This document shows positions 1-11,429 of a DNA stretch of 64,000 nt, piece after piece. The DNA comes from Heliocidaris tuberculata (lineage: Eukaryota > Echinodermata > Echinoidea > Camarodonta > Echinometridae): NCBI GenBank assembly GCA_025618425.1, contig CM046846.1:28173385-28237384 (forward strand), in the 5' to 3' direction. The notes below the pieces were generated by a model, which did not search any database, was not told the origin of the DNA, and saw only the letters and a program-made list of their open reading frames with translations. Both the position numbers and the translations under genes were made by a program. Each line of letters starts with the position of its first letter. Position 1 is the first letter of the stretch.

Positions 1-637
1 TAGAACGTGAAGTCTTTATCGATAATACTGTTGTATTCTCAATGCGTGGCCAGAATTTGAATAACAATATCACATTAACCATATATTTTACATAATATTG
101 CAGTAATACACTACCTGTCATCAAACTTTTGAAATCTAAGGTTTACCATGTTCATCACTCGAGTCCTAGTCCCATTTGGGCTATGCCATATTGGTCCAAT
201 GTCCCCTCGGTCCAACAAAATCTAACTCTACGCATAACCTAACCTAGTAACACCAACCCAACCTTATCCGCCCAAAGCCAACCCTATTCTTAGTCCAAAA
301 TGACCAATAGGACGACCCCACAAGTCATACTTGTTAAACCCAATCATGCAAGACCACTCCTCATGCTCCTAGCACGCTTTAACGCTTATCCTATTCTTAA
401 TCCAAAAGGACCAACTGGACGACCCCTCAAAAAAGAGCCAAATCCTACCCCTATTAGAACGTATTAGAACGTATTATGTATTATATAGGATGTAGAACAT
501 TTGAACGAAGAAGCGTAGAAACGCCCCCTTTCTAAAAATCATATGGTCATACATGGAAGGGAATCGCATATCATAATCTTCAACTGCTTCTTTTTTTCTT
601 TCCTTTAAAAAAAGTTGCTTTTAACCTAATATTTTCT
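1..637. other. AT-rich sequence without a recognisable gene
   Basis: No frame with coding character is visible. The only structure is a duplicated segment of about 45 bp, listed separately, and a short direct repeat of attagaacgt near 455-478. Confidence 0.6.
282..430. repeat. Imperfect direct repeat, about 45 bp, two copies
   Basis: Positions 282-320 and 389-428 share the order cctattctta, tccaaaa, gacca, ggacgacccc with a few substitutions. The starts are about 105 bp apart. It looks like an old local duplication. The copies lack inverted ends, so nothing suggests a transposon. Confidence 0.55.
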
Positions 638-689
638 CTATGATATGATGTCACATAAAAAAATGAATCTAAGGTCATTGTATAATGAT

Positions 690-702
690 CCCCCCCCCCC
701 CC
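690..702 (+). repeat. Poly-C tract (13)
   Basis: Uninterrupted run of 13 C. It is the first of many C/G homopolymers in the window, several of which sit inside hAT-like MITEs. No transposon end is visible around this one. Confidence 0.9.
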
Positions 703-2500
703 AACCAGGGTTATATGTTGGTTTGAACGCTCCGCACCGGGCTACATCAGCTGTCGTACCGGGCTGATACGAGATAAACAAGGATGGGTTATGTTTGTGT
801 GAACGTTTTCGCTGCGACCAGACAAAATACATATTCCAGAAGAAACTACGACACCACGCAGGGAAGCAGCGCAGCGTTGGCATCTCCTCCAGTTTTTGAT
901 TAATTGCCTTGTCAAAACAAATCAAAAATTGATTTTGGTATCGTCTTGTGAAAGTTGGTTATTGAGTGATCACGCGGCCTCCTTTTTATCTCAGTGTGCT
1001 TCTGCCATGTGCCATTTGATTTTAATGAATTTATAGACGTCCGATGCACATTTCTCGCTCTTTATCTTTATTGTGTCTTTATGTCAATCATTCTTTGTCC
1101 ACCACTCTTTCCAATGTCATCGAATTGCCAACTGCCAATATCCAGTCACTGCGGATATTTTTATTGTCACTAATCTTAACGTCAATCTGTATGTCAGTTT
1201 GTCAGTCAGGGTAAAAAATGTCACAGTGCAGTTTGTAAAAGTTATTTACGGAAGGAGGATTGCCCCCCCCCCCCCGCCATTTCCGGATACGCGACTGCTC
1301 TGTGACAGAAATATGCCAGATATATGAGCAAGACAGCTGACAGATATCATTCTATTGCAATGCACTGAATATTTAATAATAATAATGGTGGCTTCTTGTA
1401 GCGCTCAGGCTCGTCACGCTGTGACGCTCATGGCGTTCCAACATTATTACCCCAGTCATAGCCGAGTTTTGTTTATTTTTGTCAATAGCAGTATACTATA
1501 CTCGTTAAAAAAGGAGTTTTTCTAACTGTATAATAACTATCAACTTATAAACTTATAAGCATCGGAGTCAGGTCTTTGGCCATCTATACTTTCTCATTCT
1601 CATTAGAATTTGTAGCTTTTCGTTAAATCATCATGTAAATCAATTAGTAGCCTAATGCACGAACATACTTAGACCATTTGATTATCTACTATTGCATGCC
1701 CAAGCACGTATTTCAAAGCGGTGTCAATATTTAACGATTACGATGAGGTCATCCCGTAAATATTTGAATACCTAATTATCTTACTGATAAGGAGCTTGCG
1801 TGAGGTCGTAGATTTGAGGTAAAAATTTCCTATGTTCACTTGTCTACATCGCAAAGAGAAGAAGACTACAAATCAAATTGTGGTACGTGTACTTCTTTTT
1901 TAAAGCAACTTTATAAGTTGAGATCTTGTTAATGAAAAAAGACACGAAGTATGAATATTAAGTAAACGAACTTCACTTTAATCTTTGTGTTGAATAAATG
2001 ACAATTAAATACGAAAAATACTTTCGATTATTAATTGATGCAAATTAGAGAATTCTAGTTACTTGATATTTGATAGGGAAATCTATATGTTTGAGGAAAA
2101 TATATTTTCAGCATGAAGGTATTCAGGAAATTAAAAACCATCGGATATACTATTCTAGTTGTTTGTTCATAATTTTAAAAGGTTTTATGACCAAATTTTA
2201 CTGATTAGGATGAATAAAACTGTTCACTACAGTGGATATCCCCTATAAGCTTTGAGTGTCTATCATTTGGTTCACAACATACATGTAATTAATATGATAA
2301 ACAAGTTTTTGTATAGTCTTCTTACTTCACACTCTTTTTAAGAATTACATTTTTAATTAAAAACTCGAATCTAAGAGCAGGGAATGAGTGATCTCTTGGA
2401 ATATTAATTTCCTAACTCAGTGTATGCGGATTTCGTAGCTTTCACTGTCACTGAATTGTCTGACCTCTGGAAGATCAAAGTCGGAATGTCAATTTTTCAG
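703..2500. other. Intergenic/intronic sequence, no gene seen
   Basis: AT-rich sequence broken by stops in all frames. It contains a 13-base poly-C tract at 1263-1275, followed closely by ggatacgcgactg, which resembles one hAT end but has no partner. A dispersed-repeat fragment near 1373-1470 is listed separately. Nothing else stands out. Confidence 0.5.
1373..1470. repeat. Candidate dispersed repeat fragment with agcgct / gtcacgctgtgac core
   Basis: The segment runs from an (AAT)n start through tagcgctcagg, a short hairpin (cgtcac-gct-gtgacg) and ggcgttcc to a cattattacccc end. From memory, the order AATAAT - AGCGCT - ATTATTACCCC is a common interspersed motif of invertebrate deuterostome genomes. 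There is one copy here and no flanking duplication, so the assignment is weak. Confidence 0.3.
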
Positions 2501-2610
2501 AGTGTATCAAGACAAAATATCGGCTACCAATGGCGGTTGTGTGGGTCAAGTCATTGAGGGAGCATTTCTGTTATGGGGAGGGAGCACAGACTTACACGGT
2601 GGATGGAACG

Positions 2611-2688
2611 CCCCCCCCCCCAAAAAAAAAAAAACAACAACAACAACAACAACAAACAAACAAAACAAAACAAAACAAAACAAAAAAA
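2611..2688 (+). repeat. Compound simple repeat: poly-C, poly-A, (CAA)n, (CAAAA)n
   Basis: Eleven C are followed by 13 A, then (CAA)n to about 2655, then AAAC/AAAAC units to 2688. The three-frame open reading through this tract (poly-Q, poly-N, poly-T) is an artefact of the repeat. Confidence 0.95.
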
Positions 2689-3508
2689 CTATGGTCGGAG
2701 GATGAGGGAGTGGTCATGTCATCTTCTTCCCCCTCCCTTTCTCTCATCTCTCCTTTTTCTCTCTTCTTAAGTCTTTTTTTCCCGTGCCCCCACCCAGTAT
2801 CTACGCCCCAATCCATCATTACCTGCTAACACGATGAAGGCAGTGATGTCGACCATGACCCATGATGATGGCTCCATCAACATTTTCTTGACTGTGATCA
2901 TTGAAGTGATATCTCGTCATCAGTTGGATCGTCTGGTAAGATCAACGACGATATCAAAGTCCAGTTCGTCTTTTCGCAGCATACTGCCAGATAAAAATGA
3001 TCAGTAAAAGATATAAATATTAATAACGAAATATTCTTAAGTAATGTATGAGCAACGACCGTCATTATCATCACCTTCTTCATCATCCCCTTCCTCTCCT
3101 TCTTCTTCTTCACAAATATTGATAAGCTTTTTCAGATAACTTGTTGGAAAATTTAGTCTGGTACACCCCATCCCATATTCAAAATTGTCTGGCGACGCCC
3201 TTGTCTGTTTCTCTCTGCATCAAGACTAACGGAATCCGGCAAGGTGATCCAGGATCAGGGATTTAAATAAATTTTGCAGTAGCTTACAATTTCCAGTGTT
3301 TTTTTTTTTTTTAATTGTCAACTAGAAGCAAAGGAATATTGAATATCTCCCTATTCCAGGCTGAGGCTTACCGAAAATGTCGTACATGGATTATTTCCCC
3401 AGCAACATCTCGTCAAATAAACATAACTAGATTTATAACACATCATTAAAAAGACAGTTTTCCTTTATATGTATAAGAAGAGTACATAGGGGCATTACGA
3501 CGTGTTTT

Positions 3509-3547
3509 GTGTGTGTGTGTGTGCGTGTGTGTGTGTGTTTTTTTTTT
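3509..3547 (+). repeat. (GT)n microsatellite followed by poly-T
   Basis: About 14 GT units with one GC interruption, running directly into ten T. Confidence 0.95.
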
Positions 3548-4799
3548 GTCACAAGCAGACAAAAATATTAACTAGTATCAAGCGAAAATAAAAAGTTTTT
3601 TTAGTCTGTTGTAAGTTGGTAACAAACCAGACGCCATTACCGTAATATCTAATTCAATGATATATCAGTGCAATCATTTTCACATTACTGATCATTACGA
3701 CCCCCATTAAACTTTCATTATTTCATTACTCACGTAACTCCGAAATAAAAATTTTGATAATTGAGCCATGTGGAAGAAAGTGAAATTTCAATTTTTGAAA
3801 CGACCTCAATTAAGGCGAGTGTCGCTTCAGGCACAAGTCACGCGATTCCCTGGCAATTTGTTTTCAACATAATCAGTACAAATCACATACCATCGCAGTA
3901 AAAATATATTACACCACTTGACAGTTCTGACCTAAGTTTCACCACCACGAGTCCTGCTGATACCTTTATTTTTGATGAAAATACTTTAAAAATTGAAAAT
4001 ATTCCGCTCTCTCAAGAGTTGTGGTGTGGATTGAATTTCGATAACATCGACATATATCATGCAGCAGACACTTAAAACGATGTGGATTTTTGGGTGTGTG
4101 TGTATGTGTGTGCGAAGGAGCGTTGCTTGAAGGAGTTTTATGGAAGGGGTGGGGTGTAAAAACGTCAAATAAGGTTTCTGTCGAAATACGGTTGTTCAAA
4201 ATGTTAACTTTATAACGCCATTTTTGGTCCACTGAAAATGTTAAGGTCTTTTGTTGTTGTTCTACTTGTTGTTGATGCTGTTATTTGGCTTGTTTGGAAT
4301 TTTCGGCTAACTTTGGTTCGACAGCCCACCACCCCCCCCCCCCCCCGCAAAAAAAGTTCCATCGACGCCCATAGGTGTGCATGTCGGTATCGCTAGCACC
4401 TAGATGATATTTCTGATGTCTTAATGGCTCTGGGACATAAACTCCAAACACGTCAACACTTTGAAATAGTACCCCCTACAGACCATGGTTTGTACCTGGA
4501 TATGTTTTCAGGAAAAAAAATAATTTATTAAGATTTATATCAAGTCGTTCAACTTTTGATGGGCGATAGTGATACTCCTCCCCCCTGAACCCTTCTTGAG
4601 GTTTTCCTATCGTGTATGCTGTTTCCATTTTGACATACATCATATACATAGTGATGAGTATTTTCTTTGATAACAGGCAAAGGTTAATGATCCAGAGATG
4701 TATTAAAAAAAAATCAGATTATAATTTTGCCATCCCTTTGTTTGTATGTTTGTTATTGTTTTGTTTTGTCTTGTTGTTTGTTTCGGGTTTTTTGGTGGG

Positions 4800-4827
4800 T
4801 TTTTTTTTTTTTTTTTTGGGGGGGGGG
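4800..4827 (+). repeat. Poly-T then poly-G homopolymer pair
   Basis: Eighteen T (4800-4817) abut ten G (4818-4827). The same T-to-G junction recurs at 60275-60302, which suggests both derive from related repeat ends. Confidence 0.9.
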
Positions 4828-5097
4828 TTGTGGAAGCTTGTGCCCCCGTGTCTACGCGGCCACTGGGCACTTATACGTATAGGCTTATAAATCATTGTGT
4901 GATACAAATACTTAAGTAAGATATGCTATCCAGGTAGTAAAGATTCATTACATTTGATATATGGAGTGAGTACCTTTCGTGTGTCAGTCATGGATAAACA
5001 TTTGGACCCGTGCCTCGCTACCAGTGCAACGTGAAGACATGCCGAGACTCCCCCGGTGTTAACCTAGTCATTTCGAGATGTCAAGAGATCAAGTTTG

Positions 5098-5283
5098 TCG
5101 TCTATATTTACGGGGATATTGGCAGTGCTAAGGTAAATGGGGAGAAAGGGGCGGCAAATAAATCGCCCCCTCCACTGTAAGTCCCTCTCAACATGCTCAA
5201 GTTAGTCCTCTATAATTATTTACGAAAATATGGGCGGTGCTTGGATAAATGGGTAGAAGGGGCGGCAATCTAAATACCCCTTT
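5098..5283. repeat. Diverged direct duplication, about 70 bp units
   Basis: Positions 5098-5168 and 5210-5283 both read tattta-c-g, atat-ggc-gtgct, taaatggg-agaa, ggggcggcaa in the same order. Substitutions and small indels separate the copies, so the duplication is old. Confidence 0.55.
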
Positions 5284-5360
5284 CAATATTATTGTCTGAC
5301 CCCTGTGAGATCGTTTCATTAGATACAAACATATGTAAATGAAGGTTTGCTCAGGAGAAA

Positions 5361-5461
5361 TGCCTGAGTACTGTTCTTGCCTATTTGCAGATCTGAGTGA
5401 ATTCAGTAATCAACAGGCCTCACGCACCTGAGTATAGTGTTCTTGCCTATTTGCAGATCTG
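5361..5461. repeat. Direct repeat, about 35 bp, two copies
   Basis: cctgagta followed by tgttcttgcctatttgcag and atctg occurs at 5363-5395 and again at 5427-5461, about 66 bp apart and nearly identical. Local tandem duplication. Confidence 0.7.
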
Positions 5462-5974
5462 TACCTTTGAAAATTCAAATCAAAAATCAAATAAAAGATT
5501 TACATGCCATGAGATCGTCAGTAGAATTCACAACGAATTCATCCTCCACCCAAGAAGTGTAACCTAAACGATTTATTTGGTTTATGTAGTAAATGTCATT
5601 GTATTGATTGCTGGTGTGACGAAATGATGAGCTCACTGACCGATTCCTGAGAATATTGAACATTTCGGTATCTACAGAGGTATGATGCTTCAAGTAATCT
5701 CACAGGGATATAAGGTTTTACGAGGCATGTGTATAAAATTGTAGTAAAGACTTGTTTGATGGAAAGTAGTGTTAAGTAAAACTGCATTCGTCCAGAAACT
5801 TTACCGATTTTCGACAATAAACAACGTACATATTCAGTCATTTCAATGCAACATTTTCTCTTGCCCAGCCCCTACTCCAAATAAGCTCTAGATACGCCCA
5901 TGTTTACAATGCTCTGCACTCTACGCCATGGGGGTCAGACATGTCACGATGCACATGAATGTGTACCTTACGCT

Positions 5975-6117
5975 CAAATAGGTGCACAGTTGACGAGGGA
6001 TAATCATATTTTGATTATGATGTGATAATAATGTATTAGCCCAAATAACAGGTACACAGTTGACGAGGGTAATCATATTTTGATTACGATGTGATAATAA
6101 TGTATTAGGCCAAATAA
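5975..6117. repeat. Tandem duplication, about 70-bp unit, two copies
   Basis: The unit starts at the caaatagg/caaataacagg junction, contains cacagttgacgaggg, aatcatattttgatta and gtgataataatgtattag, and is repeated head to tail with a 70-bp period and few differences. A 154-codon minus-strand frame runs across both units, which explains its repeated peptide, so I do not treat it as a gene. Confidence 0.8.
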
Positions 6118-6119
6118 AA

Positions 6120-8385
6120 TTAATTCTTAGTTTGTCGTGTCCTCCTCCTTCTTTTTTCGGCCGCCTCAATTTTTTAAAATTTTTTTTGTTGATATTTTTG
6201 TTCTGAAATGAAATCATTAGGACAAGAGAACATCTAGACAACGAATTAACAAAAATTGTACACATAACGTAATCTCCAATTGTTTTGAGCCTATATGAGA
6301 TGCAAATACAAATAAAATTTAATTTAAAAAAAATCTGTTGAAATTGACCCCATAAAAAAAATCCGGACGAGAAACTGAGAATCAATTCTACTTGGCATTA
6401 TCAGTAAGGATACGCTGCATATGGTATCCCATAATCACTGGGGGTAACTACCCCCCCCCCCCCTCCCCCCTCCCCTTCTGGACTGGCGCACTGTAAATGG
6501 TGTAGGAAGAGACTGTTGTATGACTACAGAAAAAATTATATCAATTCTGTCATTATTTTATTCACAGTATTCTCTGGAAAAATCTACCAGAAAATTGATC
6601 GGATGCATATAATCTCTCCCGTTTCTTCAAGGTTTTCCCTCGGTCAATTACTCCGTCGATAAACGAGACTCAGCTAGGGTTTATCATGAGAATACCCGAA
6701 AGACAGCGTCTCTCATCGTCGTTATTGTATTCTCTTCATCAGAGGGCAGAGATGAAGGCTTATTTTCAACTGAGGGGACATTGCAGGAGGATCATGATCT
6801 CAAAACGACTTCCAGACGTGATCTGTGCAGACCTAAAAGGTCTGTAGATAGGCGGATTTGGGGGGGGGGGACACGACACGTCTGTGCCCCCTATTGGAAA
6901 TAAAAGACATGGAAACAAGCCCTTACGGAAGAAAAAAATAACTTGCAGCCCCCTTTCGGGACCTTGGAATGGCCGACGGGATTCTAAAAAATAAAGTGAT
7001 TACCAGGGGGGGGGGGGGATTGGGAACAAGTTTGTGCTCCTACCACTACCCACACCCCCTTCACACACACTCATTGAAAAAGCCTGTAGAAGACCGACGG
7101 GATTCCTGAAATCACGTTCCTAGGAAAAATATTTCGCTCCTCCTCTTTTTAGACATTCCTGGATCCGCTCCAGCTAAGGTATCGTGGAAGATGAGAAAGA
7201 TCTCTCAGATCGGAGCAGATTTTGATGCGAGACGAATGAGTTTTCGTGAGATGATAAAATGTTGTGTAAACGTCGCCCACATTGCGATGCGGTCATTGCC
7301 ACACTTGGTTTTGAAGCCCTGCAATGGCAACCCCTGTGTCAGATGACGTTCCCACGTATTCTTCTCGGTGAAGTCGAATACCAAGGGCGTAGGCAAGGAT
7401 ATGGGGCGAGATGGATTTTGTTTTATGGGGGCGGGATACGTGGTCACAGATTTCTACTAAGAGTTAGTTTTAATAAGACTAAGAGGTATCGTACTAGATT
7501 TAGCGACAAGTTTGCCGAAAATATTCCATCCAGCAAGTAAAAAAAATACACGTGTAAGTGAATTTCCAAGTGTGTTGTTCCAACCATCATACCACCCCAC
7601 TTCCACCAACACTCCAACTCCAATACTCATACACATATATCCCACGTTGACCGAAACACATGCGTCAAAGACCTCACAAGAATGAGAATGACTGATGGCC
7701 AACATAAGGTCAACAACGGACTCTATAGCTGGGAATCATCATGAAATATTTCACATTCGTCTCGCCTCGCGAATCCCAACTCTTGAATAATAAGACATTT
7801 CTGCGGTGATAATGTGATTCAAAATATTTCAGGTACAATTTTAACAGTAGAATAAGACAATAAATATATGTGGGTGCAGTTGCGTGAGACTGTTTTGTTT
7901 GAGAAGTTGTATAGGCGTGGGCATGCATGGCATCAGACAATTTTCTTCATTTTGGAAAACATTTGCAAAATAAATGGAGATGTCTACCTGCAAATCTTCT
8001 TGTTTTCACGAGATTATGGACTAATAATAATAGAAACCAAAGAAAATGTTTGGAAAAACAATGCTGCCACCTATGTAGTTATAAAAACCCAGCAAATCCA
8101 AATGTTATGACATAAGTTTTAAATTTTGAGTAAATTTGGGGAATAATGTTTGGTCTATGCTCACACGAACAACATTACATTCTCCAAATTCAGAACGTTC
8201 GTCGTTGTTTTTCGACATTCTTAGACGATAAATGATAATTAAACAATGGGATGGAACGTGAAAAACAAGACCCACTAACAAACACATCCCGGACAGGACG
8301 ATGGGGAACTGAGAGAATGTGTTGTTCCAAACCTCAAGTGGCAAAAGCAAATATGACTCAATGAATATGATGAAATATGACTATA
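6120..8385. other. Intergenic sequence with poly-C/G tracts
   Basis: Poly-C at 6451-6463 and poly-G at 6860-6870 and 7006-7018. The sequence aggcggatttggggg at 6849 and ctggatccgctccag at 7160-7174 look like the two ends of a decayed hAT-type MITE, but no target duplication is preserved. Around 7383, aagggcgtaggcaagga is another isolated hAT-like end. No gene seen. Confidence 0.45.
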
Positions 8386-8387
8386 GC

Positions 8388-8730
8388 TACGTTCATACGG
8401 GACTTGTAGTTTCGAAACTTTAAGTTAGCGAAACAACGTTTCACTAACAACGACGAGGGTTCACACGGGCCTGAGACAAGTCAAGCGTTAGTCATTTAAC
8501 ATGAGCAGAGAGGTCATCGATAACAGATTGCAAAACTTAAAGTTTCTTCTGTCCACACGGTCCGTAACTACGAGGAAGACCCCCTCTGCTCGTGGTTTCG
8601 GCGTTTATAACCACAAGCTCGCTTGTGGTTCTGGAACTACAAGTTTCGCAACTACGAGTCCTTTCATACGGTCAGAAACTATAAGATAACTACAAGCGAA
8701 ACTTAAAGTTCAGCTCCCTTCGTGTGAACC
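8388..8730. mobile_element. Candidate non-autonomous DNA element with subterminal TTCAYACGG repeats
   Basis: The left edge gttcatacgg at 8391 and the right edge cgtgtgaacc at 8721-8730 are inverted. Between them the motif t-tc-ayacgg-cc recurs (near 8461, 8554 and 8665). Short inverted pieces (aactttaagtt near the left end, aacttaaagtt near the right, gtagtt/aactac) give a foldback character. There is no clear TSD and no transposase frame. Confidence 0.4.
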
Positions 8731-8866
8731 TGACTTATAAAGGAATGATTGCCATCTGTAGATAACATTATGAACATGAAAACCACAAAGTAAATATTCG
8801 GCTACATCATAACATTTCAAATCTTTAGTAGACCAAAACCACAACAGTCAAAAGGGAACCTGCTAA

Positions 8867-8908
8867 GTTTCAACGCTACAGTTTCAACGCTACAGTTTCA
8901 ACGCTATA
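8867..8908 (+). repeat. 14-bp tandem repeat, three copies
   Basis: gtttcaacgctaca is repeated three times head to tail, with the last copy ending ctata. Confidence 0.85.
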
Positions 8909-9250
8909 CCATTGTGTTTTACGTGACGGTTACATTCGTTCTGCTACGCTGCTACTTCATGAATTAGCTTGCACAATAATACCTTTCCTGGCTTTCCACA
9001 TTCTGACGAACAAAAATCTACAGAAAACAAGGAAGTAGATCTTACCTAATTCTGTGCATGACGCTCAAAGATTTTTGAATAATTGATTTGGTCCCTCACT
9101 ATCTATATCCACACAAGAATAGAAACCCGAACGCGTTATGAATCCGTAAACGTGATTTAAAATCCCTCCACTCACGTAGTACTATTTCTCAACGATGATT
9201 TTTCACTATCTCCAAAAAGACGCCCCGGGTTAACTCACGTTCCGTTAAAA

Positions 9251-9637
9251 ATGCCACAACATACGATGAATGAAGAAGGGGACGCACATGCGTCTATGAT
9301 TATGGCCTATGATACATATTCGGGGGCTATTCTATCATTTTGTGTTCATGAAATCAGATACCGCACAAATTATGACATGATCCATACGAATTTTAGCACG
9401 GTCACCGACTTAACACACTCGCCGATTCAGCCAGTCGGCACACGCAGAGAATTTTCGTTTCACTACCAGACGACCACCGTGAAAATAGAAGGTGTCACCA
9501 CAGCAGGAGACAGCGCTGGTATGGAAAAACATATATTGTGTCATTTTCTTTCAGAAAGAGTTCGCCTGCTACTAAACACACACAGAGGAAATATTATATT
9601 CACACTAATGAATGAGAACAATACTAATTTTTGCTAA
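9251..9637 (+). CDS. Unrecognised open frame, 128 codons (doubtful)
   Basis: An ATG-initiated frame of 128 codons outside any simple repeat. I recognise no domain, signal peptide or membrane segment. Composition is mixed with no strong codon bias, and no promoter, splice or polyadenylation context supports it. In a genome with introns, a free-standing frame of this size may occur by chance. Kept only because it is one of the two longest repeat-free frames in the window. Confidence 0.12.
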   Translation: MPQHTMNEEGDAHASMIMAYDTYSGAILSFCVHEIRYRTNYDMIHTNFSTVTDLTHSPIQPVGTRREFSFHYQTTTVKIEGVTTAGDSAGMEKHILCHFLSERVRLLLNTHRGNIIFTLMNENNTNFC

Positions 9638-9639
9638 TT

Positions 9640-10050
9640 GATTTGGCGCGTAAAATGTGTCGCCTCGTCAAAGCAGACGACGGGTCAGGACCGTGAAACC
9701 GATAGGAGAATGATATTGTCTGCTGAGGTTTGTGGTTGAAGCGATACTCCTTTACATAAATCCTAAACAAGTTAAGGCCAGAAGTCTTCCTAAATTTCAA
9801 AAACACGACCAATAATTATACACCTCAGCTACATCATTGATATTTGTTCTTTCTCGTCGTACGGTAATATGGAGTAAAAAAGCAACATATCTCTACAACT
9901 GAATTGCAATTTCAGGTTCCATTACATTGGACCTACAAGATACTGTCCACCATGATCTATTCAATAAGTTATTTCGAGTGCAAATGCAAATACACATAGA
10001 GTAGCTTTACAGCAAAGATAATATATCAAACGATTAATAGGCTTACATTC
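9640..10050. other. AT-rich spacer, nothing recognised
   Basis: No open frame of note, no inverted repeat and no microsatellite. Confidence 0.5.
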
Positions 10051-10055
10051 AATTA

Positions 10056-11050
10056 TCAAAATGTGCATTATCAAGACCTGATCAAGACGTGCACTTAAAA
10101 TTCCTGAAAATGAGCTATATATTTACCGAAAATGAAATTCATATCTTATAAAAGAGTAATTCACATTATTTTCAGTGGTAACATGACAAGGTTTCCAGGG
10201 TCATACATCACTGAACACCATTGTCTTCAAAATTTTGTGCAAAAATCCAGTTGGTTCACTTTCTTGTAAAACACAATAGGCATGATGTTAAAGAGATGCC
10301 TTTTGTGAAATAGCCTGAGAGCTCCAATTCTCATTGTGGATGATTTCTTCTTCAAATTTGTGTTAATGAGATGTTATTCGTACGCTTTGTAAAACCCTTT
10401 TCAGATAGGAAACGTTTTGCAAAGAAGACAGTCTGGGTGAATTCTAACATATAGCATGCCAAAGAACCAGTGCGAACCAGAAGGATTGCAAGCTCACAAA
10501 GCAATGCAAATCAAAGACAAAGACCATAGAGAATGAAAATCAAAAACTCCTGCATGTCTTTGAAGATTTTACTTTGCTGATTTAAAAATGTTGGCTTTTT
10601 TTTTAATGGGCGGAAGATGCCTGCAGCACTCAAGACAAAAGAACATATGTTCTATGAGCTATCTGAAGATCTCACTTCTTCTTGGTCAACATTTACGACA
10701 AACAACTCGTTCCATGCTTTGGGAAGTTCATAAGACTCTTTGTTAAGGCGTAAAATCAATCATTATGATAACTGCTTACTAACGAATGGACATGAAGAGT
10801 GACCAAGCTAGTTAACAAAGCCATTTAACCCAAACCATGGCTATTTTACAAGAAAGTGAACTAACTAGAATTTTGCACGAAATTTTGAAGACAATGGTGC
10901 TCGCTGATGCGTGATCCTTGAAACTAAATCAGTTACCATTGGAAAGCAAATGAATTACTCTTTCACATGATATGAAATTAAACCCCTGTAAATACATAGT
11001 CCATTTACAGGAAATTTTCAAAGTTGGGTTTCCTTCATTTTGAAACGCCC
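10056..11050. mobile_element. Old inverted-repeat element, arms of about 200 bp around a 580-bp centre
   Basis: The segment 10056-10270 reappears in reverse complement at 10854-11050. The shared order is tcaaaatg, attcctg, tatttac, atttcatat, aagagtaattca, the block ccattgtcttcaaaattt, then gtgcaaaa and ttcactttcttgtaaaa. The arms have clearly diverged by substitutions and small indels. The interior (about 10271-10853) has no recognisable transposase. This is consistent with a non-autonomous DNA transposon or a large foldback, and the superfamily is unknown. A (TA)n tract abuts the right end. Confidence 0.6.
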
Positions 11051-11052
11051 AG

Positions 11053-11097
11053 TATATATAAATAAATAAATATATATATATATATATACATATATAC
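11053..11097 (+). repeat. (TA)n microsatellite, interrupted
   Basis: TA repeats with AAAT interruptions immediately outside the right arm of the inverted-repeat element. Confidence 0.9.
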
Positions 11098-11209
11098 AGC
11101 TATAATGTTGACATTTTCCAAGCTTGTCACAACAGTATTGGGTTGCTTTGTCTTAACTATATGATGGTAGAAACAAGTATATATCTAAACTAAAAAAAGT
11201 CTTTGAAAA

Positions 11210-11428
11210 GGGAGCATTGTGGAATATTGTTGAAGACTCGAGACTGTCATGAGGTCCTAGGGTCGACCCTTGATTCTTGGACAAGGTGTTTTACCAACAT
11301 TTGTCCCTCTCGACCCAGGTGTATAATTATAATATAATGGGTACTTGGCATGCTGGAGTAATAATATTGCAAGTCCCCCAGGAAGAGGAGTATTAATACT
11401 CATGAGGCTATACCTGGGTAAATAACAC
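11210..11428 (+). repeat. SINE copy A, tRNA-like head
   Basis: It aligns end to end with a reverse-strand copy at 43368-43563. Shared blocks in order: gggagc-ctgtgg, agactc-tgact, gaggtcctggg-tcga, ggacagggtgtt-tac, the block ctctcgacccaggtgtat, then aataat-attgcaggtcc and ggaaga-gagt. The head (about 11210-11275) has tRNA-like spacing, but its B-box region, agggtcgaccc, has drifted. SINEs are copied by LINE reverse transcriptase from pol III transcripts, and nothing shows that this copy is active. The family name is not assigned. Confidence 0.65.
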
Positions 11429-11429
11429 C

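Larger units (their letters stand above)
2830..5097. other. Intergenic sequence with scattered homopolymers
   Basis: Contains poly-T at 3299-3312, a GT microsatellite at 3509-3537, poly-C at 4332-4346 and a poly-T/poly-G pair at 4800-4827. The sequence gacgcccatag just after the 4.33-kb tract and tctacgcggccactg at 4848-4864 resemble single transposon ends. No matching opposite end or TSD was found. Confidence 0.5.

Noticed and set aside
2530..2810. MITE between caatggcgg and tctacgcccc around the CAA repeat
   Set aside because: Inverted ends are short and imperfect and no target duplication is present.
5921..6385. 154-codon minus-strand frame
   Set aside because: It spans a 70-bp tandem duplication and so contains an internal repeat of its peptide; no recognisable domain, AT-rich context.
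6847..7174. Sixth hAT-like MITE (aggcggatttggggg ... ctggatccgctccag)
   Set aside because: The ends look right but the flanking octamers do not match, so I left it as a possibility inside the regional entry.
7383..7445. hAT-like left end aagggcgtaggcaagga
   Set aside because: No right end or TSD within a plausible distance.
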